A stretch of DNA of 64,000 nucleotides from an uncultured Chitinophagales bacterium (GTDB lineage Bacteria; Bacteroidota; Bacteroidia; Chitinophagales; Chitinophagaceae): positions 22,107-86,106 of the forward strand of contig CAMPIQ010000001.1 of the NCBI GenBank assembly GCA_946886475.1, read 5' to 3'. The position numbers and the translations under genes were made by a program. Shown in pieces: positions 61,103 through 64,000 of this stretch. Position 1 is the stretch's first letter; each line of letters starts with the position of its first letter. The notes beneath the pieces were generated by a model. That model worked only from the letters and a program-made list of their open reading frames with translations. It was not told where the DNA came from and did no database searches.

Positions 61103-61963
61103 ATGAAAAAACTGCTTCTCATTTTCTGTTGTGTTCCGCTTTTGTCGGGTGCCCAGAATTTTTATATCTCTGCCCGCGCAGGCCTGGCTGGTTATCAGGG
61201 CGATCTCAAAAGATCTTCGGCTGTTCTTTCACAAATGAAGTTGATGGGTTCTGTTGGAGCTCAATATGATCTTTCCGAGCACATAGTTGCAAGAAGTTAT
61301 GTTAGCTATGGAAGTTTAAAAGCCGATGATAAGAAAGGCAATGCCGGCATGCAGGAGCGCAATCTTAATTTCCAGACAAAACTGATTGATTTCGAAGCGG
61401 GGGTGCAGTATAATATTTTTAATCTGAATTATCGTTGGTGGACGCCCTATCTAAGTGCGGGTATCGGAGTCTTTCATTATAATCCTTATACAGAACCAGG
61501 TAAGGACAACAGGGTCTTTCTGAAACCACTCAGTACAGAGGGACAGGGTTTTATTGCGGGGGTGAAACCTTATAAGCTTACCCAGTTGAGCATTCCCCTG
61601 GCATTTGGTTTGAATTATGTAACGGGCGAGGATACCCGTATCGGAATTGAATTTGGTTATAGAAAAACATTTACAGACTATCTTGATGACGTAAGTACCG
61701 TTTATGTAAACGAAACTGAATTAAGATCGGCTCGTGGTGACCAGGCAGTTGAACTGGCCTGGAGAGAAGACGAGCTCAATGGAAAGCCATATCCTCAGGC
61801 GGGAACCCTGCGTGGAAGTCCTGAATATAAAGATGGATATTATTATGTTGCAGTGACCTTTATTATCCGTTATTGGTTCGACAAATACAAACAGGTAGCC
61901 GGTCTGCCCGGTGGGACAAGGGAGAAGAAAGTTGGCTGTCCGTCAACAAGAATGTCATTTTAG
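61103..61963 (+). CDS. Outer membrane beta-barrel protein, DUF6089-like
   Basis: 286 residues; signal peptide ending LSGAQ. Barrel strands with Gly/aromatic pattern: ARAGLAGYQGDLKR at the start, IVARSYVSYGSLKADDKKGN, RNLNFQTKLIDFEAGVQYN and YRWWTPYLSAGIGVFHYNPY, as in DUF6089 outer membrane proteins. Near the end FIIRYWFDKYKQ is the final strand. Function unknown. Confidence 0.85.
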   Translation: MKKLLLIFCCVPLLSGAQNFYISARAGLAGYQGDLKRSSAVLSQMKLMGSVGAQYDLSEHIVARSYVSYGSLKADDKKGNAGMQERNLNFQTKLIDFEAGVQYNIFNLNYRWWTPYLSAGIGVFHYNPYTEPGKDNRVFLKPLSTEGQGFIAGVKPYKLTQLSIPLAFGLNYVTGEDTRIGIEFGYRKTFTDYLDDVSTVYVNETELRSARGDQAVELAWREDELNGKPYPQAGTLRGSPEYKDGYYYVAVTFIIRYWFDKYKQVAGLPGGTREKKVGCPSTRMSF

Positions 61964-62094
61964 TGTATGTAATCCTTATTATTTATTGATTTATCGGTTC
62001 AACCGGGCTGCTTTTATTATTTGACCGCGTGAAACTTTGATGACATCTGGATTTATTTTTAATTAACAACTTAATTTATTCCGTTAATTTGAGA

Positions 62095-62640
62095 ATGGGA
62101 ATTAGAGAGATAAGAAATATGATCAGCACTCAGCAAAATAACAATGAGCTTGTACAGCGTACTGTACAGCGTGCCCTTCAAATGCTCAACGACCGGGAGC
62201 CGCCAGCTAAAATATTAAGTTTACTCGTGGAAACAGCGGAAGGTATAGCAGGAAATGATTCAGTTTGTTCAATTCTCCTGCTTGACAAAACCGGGTTATT
62301 GCGTAATTGCTGTTCGCCAAAACTCCCTTTTGATTATCTTACAGCGATAGATGGACTAAAGCCAGATCCCAACCTGGGAACCTGTGCAGCTGCGGCAGCT
62401 ACTGGCTGTATGGTGATTACAAAAGATTTTAAATCAGATGATAAATGGGCGGAACTGCGTCATTTACCCCTGGCGCTGGGTTTTGCAGGGGCATGGAGTA
62501 TGCCGGTAAAAACAGAAAATGGTGAGATACTGGGAACTTTTGGTACTTATTTCATTGAAAACCGCGAACCTTCCGAAGAAGAGGTAAGTGCTGTTAGGCA
62601 ATTTGCGGGGGTGGTAGCCACCGTGCTTGCCCAGGCCTGA
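62095..62640 (+). CDS. GAF domain protein
   Basis: About 180 residues, starting at ATG 62095; ATG 62119 also possible. After a short helical N-terminus (NNELVQRTVQRALQML) the GAF domain includes PNLGTCAAAAATGCMVITKDFKSDDKW and AGAWSMPVKTENGEILGTFGTY, the sensory ligand-binding segment. No kinase or other output domain: a single-domain sensor. Confidence 0.9.
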   Translation: MGIREIRNMISTQQNNNELVQRTVQRALQMLNDREPPAKILSLLVETAEGIAGNDSVCSILLLDKTGLLRNCCSPKLPFDYLTAIDGLKPDPNLGTCAAAAATGCMVITKDFKSDDKWAELRHLPLALGFAGAWSMPVKTENGEILGTFGTYFIENREPSEEEVSAVRQFAGVVATVLAQA

Positions 62641-62678
62641 AAGTTCTTATAAAAATTTATTCGTGATATCTGTTCCGT

Positions 62679-63377
62679 TTATTGAGACAGGTAAGATTTT
62701 ATATAATCCCTGAAATTGCCTGTTGATTCACCTTCATAGATCTGAACAAACTGGTTGAACTGAAAATAGGCATATTTATAAGGGTCTGCACCTAATTCAT
62801 TATAATGCGTGTTGAAAAATGCAACAGGATCTTCACCATCGGGAACCGGATTTTTTAATTGGGCTAAGAATTTCTTTGCGTACTGGTAACATCGTTTCAA
62901 ATCTTCTGTCCTTTGCACCTCTTTCCAATAAAGAATGGCTATGACATTTGCCGAGTATTCATTGGCATATAAACTGGTATCGGATATTTTAATTGCATTT
63001 TTTAATGCATGTCCTAATTCATGTGCCAGGTAAAAACCATTAAAAAACAGCCCAAATACTTCTTTGCCTTTTTGTTCGCTTCCGGCCAGCTGATTGAAGA
63101 ATTCTTTCTGTGGTTCAATCACCTGGTGCCAGATTGGTAAATTAACCTGGTTGGATTTGGGTGAATAAAAGATCAGGTAGGGGCGGGTATTTAATATGGC
63201 CACTGGTTTAGAACTGATTACCGGGCTGATATCATTTACCCTGTTTACAAAATCCCTGATCACCCATTCAGCATCAGATACCAGCGCCGAAGAATCTGTA
63301 TAGGTTGAAAAAAGCCTTTGCTGGGCATGTAAAGACTGATTCAGGAATGAAATGATCAGGAGGAAAACAAATTTCAT
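62679..63377 (-). CDS. Secreted gluzincin-like metallopeptidase
   Basis: 232 residues; signal peptide MKFVFLLIISFLNQSLHAQ. HELGH at 119-123 (FYLAHELGHALKN) supplies two zinc ligands and the catalytic glutamate; Glu140 in NEYSANVIA, 17 residues later, is the probable third ligand. It is a small secreted peptidase domain lacking recognisable extra domains. Convergent with the GAF gene. Confidence 0.75.
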   Translation of the reverse strand: MKFVFLLIISFLNQSLHAQQRLFSTYTDSSALVSDAEWVIRDFVNRVNDISPVISSKPVAILNTRPYLIFYSPKSNQVNLPIWHQVIEPQKEFFNQLAGSEQKGKEVFGLFFNGFYLAHELGHALKNAIKISDTSLYANEYSANVIAILYWKEVQRTEDLKRCYQYAKKFLAQLKNPVPDGEDPVAFFNTHYNELGADPYKYAYFQFNQFVQIYEGESTGNFRDYIKSYLSQ

Positions 63378-63607
63378 GTTTTGAATTTAAGTAAAATAAA
63401 TGTTGAAATATTTCTTTGTGACCTTGAATGCCATTTATGTCAGATCCAATCCCTGTTATAAGATTGTGCGATGTTGATTGAATTTAATATGACTGATATA
63501 AACAGCATAACAAAATAAATTTCAGCAAAAATGCCAGGCAGAAGGGGATTTTACAATAGCGAAATGAGGTGAGAGCGATAGCTTTTGGCAAATGCCGGGA
63601 ACTTTTT

Positions 63608-63811
63608 TCAATACACAGGTGGTTCAGCTGCCGCGATAAAAATACGTTTAGCCGGGAGTTTCTTATCTGATTCTGTATTTACAATAACGGCAATAGCTTT
63701 GATAAGTACTTTTTGCCCATTGGATTTTTGGTCGGAAGAATGGATGGAAGAACTTTTTGAAAAATTATTAAGAAGTAAAATACAGCAGGCTGCAGCTACC
63801 AGTTTTTTCAT
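63608..63811 (-). CDS. Small secreted protein, tentative
   Basis: 67 residues. MKKLVAAACCILLLNNFSKS looks like a signal peptide; the rest is basic and ends IAAAEPPVY. A plus-strand frame overlaps the whole gene but lacks signal features. No terminator follows and no family is recognised; it may be spurious. Confidence 0.45.
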   Translation of the reverse strand: MKKLVAAACCILLLNNFSKSSSIHSSDQKSNGQKVLIKAIAVIVNTESDKKLPAKRIFIAAAEPPVY

Positions 63812-63832
63812 AGACAGGGATTGAACCGAAAA

Positions 63833-64000
63833 TTAAAAAAGCTTTGAATCTGGTACAATAGGAAACTTACGATACTTCTTAGGATTTAACAAGGTTTTTG
63901 TCCATGATCGGGGCTTCAACTTAACATCATCTAAAGGATAATTATTATTACCGGGTCTTGCATTCCCCATTCCTGCCATATATATTTGCTGCCTTATAAT
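63833..64000 (-). CDS. C-terminal part of a gene entering from the right edge
   Basis: A reverse-strand frame reads in from the window end and stops at TAA 63835-63833. The visible 55 residues end in KLKPRSWTKTLLNPKKYRKF and PIVPDSKLF. The codon use is good and no other gene covers the region. An in-frame ATG lies 7 codons in from the edge, so either a complete short protein or the end of a longer one is possible. Function unknown. Confidence 0.55.
   Translation of the reverse strand: MIRQQIYMAGMGNARPGNNNYPLDDVKLKPRSWTKTLLNPKKYRKFPIVPDSKLF

Noticed and set aside
1..64000. CRISPR arrays, tRNA or rRNA genes, insertion sequences, integrases, attachment sites, phage or conjugation genes
   Set aside because: None of the corresponding repeats, conserved RNA motifs or proteins was found on either strand by reading.

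Overview
The window looks like chromosomal DNA of a Bacteroidota bacterium, most likely of the family Chitinophagaceae. The evidence is the gene content (proteins of the DUF5686, DUF4251, DUF4382, DUF6089-like, SatD/DUF3307 and WGxxGxxG kinds, and OmpA proteins with a Bacteroidota layout), the many secreted proteins with short signal peptides ending in AQ or with lipoboxes, the near absence of Shine-Dalgarno sequences, and several exact copies of the Bacteroidota -7 promoter element TAnnTTTG close upstream of genes. I see no rRNA, tRNA, CRISPR array, insertion sequence, prophage or plasmid function. Most of the window is housekeeping genes interleaved with species-level secreted proteins. Layout: 0-1.35 kb holds a SatD-type regulator and its DUF3307 membrane partner, preceded by three palindromes spaced exactly 29 bp apart. 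1.35-9.8 kb has rRNA methyltransferase, LysM/RlpA-like wall protein, fmt, a NamZ-type muramidase, a SlyD-like isomerase, pepT and an OmpA protein. 10-13.9 kb has exbB-exbD, prmC, and an overlapping ribD-yigZ pair. 14-23 kb has a VOC protein, a UV endonuclease of the T4 type, NADP-isocitrate dehydrogenase, a Crp/Fnr-like regulator, an MBL-fold hydrolase, pdxJ, a GNAT enzyme and a large DUF5686 outer-membrane protein. 23-34 kb has small secreted proteins, a translationally coupled nucleotidyltransferase-metallophosphoesterase pair, an EEP phosphatase, a gamma-glutamyltransferase-like protein, a thioredoxin-reductase-like enzyme and an amidohydrolase. 34-44 kb has a stand-alone receiver, SRPBCC proteins, a c-heme/toroid protein next to an ankyrin protein, DUF418 and DUF2306 membrane proteins, OsmC and MscS. 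45-55 kb has a membrane EEP protein, a DUF4242 operon with a candidate two-site operator, pirin, several lipoproteins, a TPR lipoprotein and a PQQ-type sugar dehydrogenase. 55-64 kb has dCMP deaminase, a pseudouridine synthase, tandem paralogous secreted proteins, a GAF protein and a secreted HELGH protein. The points most worth following are: two very small single-membrane-span proteins (47 and 42 residues, 10 kb apart) that align end to end and define a micro-protein family; the SatD operator array; an EF-hand-like loop just before the first membrane span of ExbB; a 33-bp-spaced direct repeat upstream of the DUF4242 operon; and the secreted c-heme/toroid plus ankyrin pair. I did not find a single large, clearly new multi-gene system such as a defence island; the region reads mainly as ordinary core genome.
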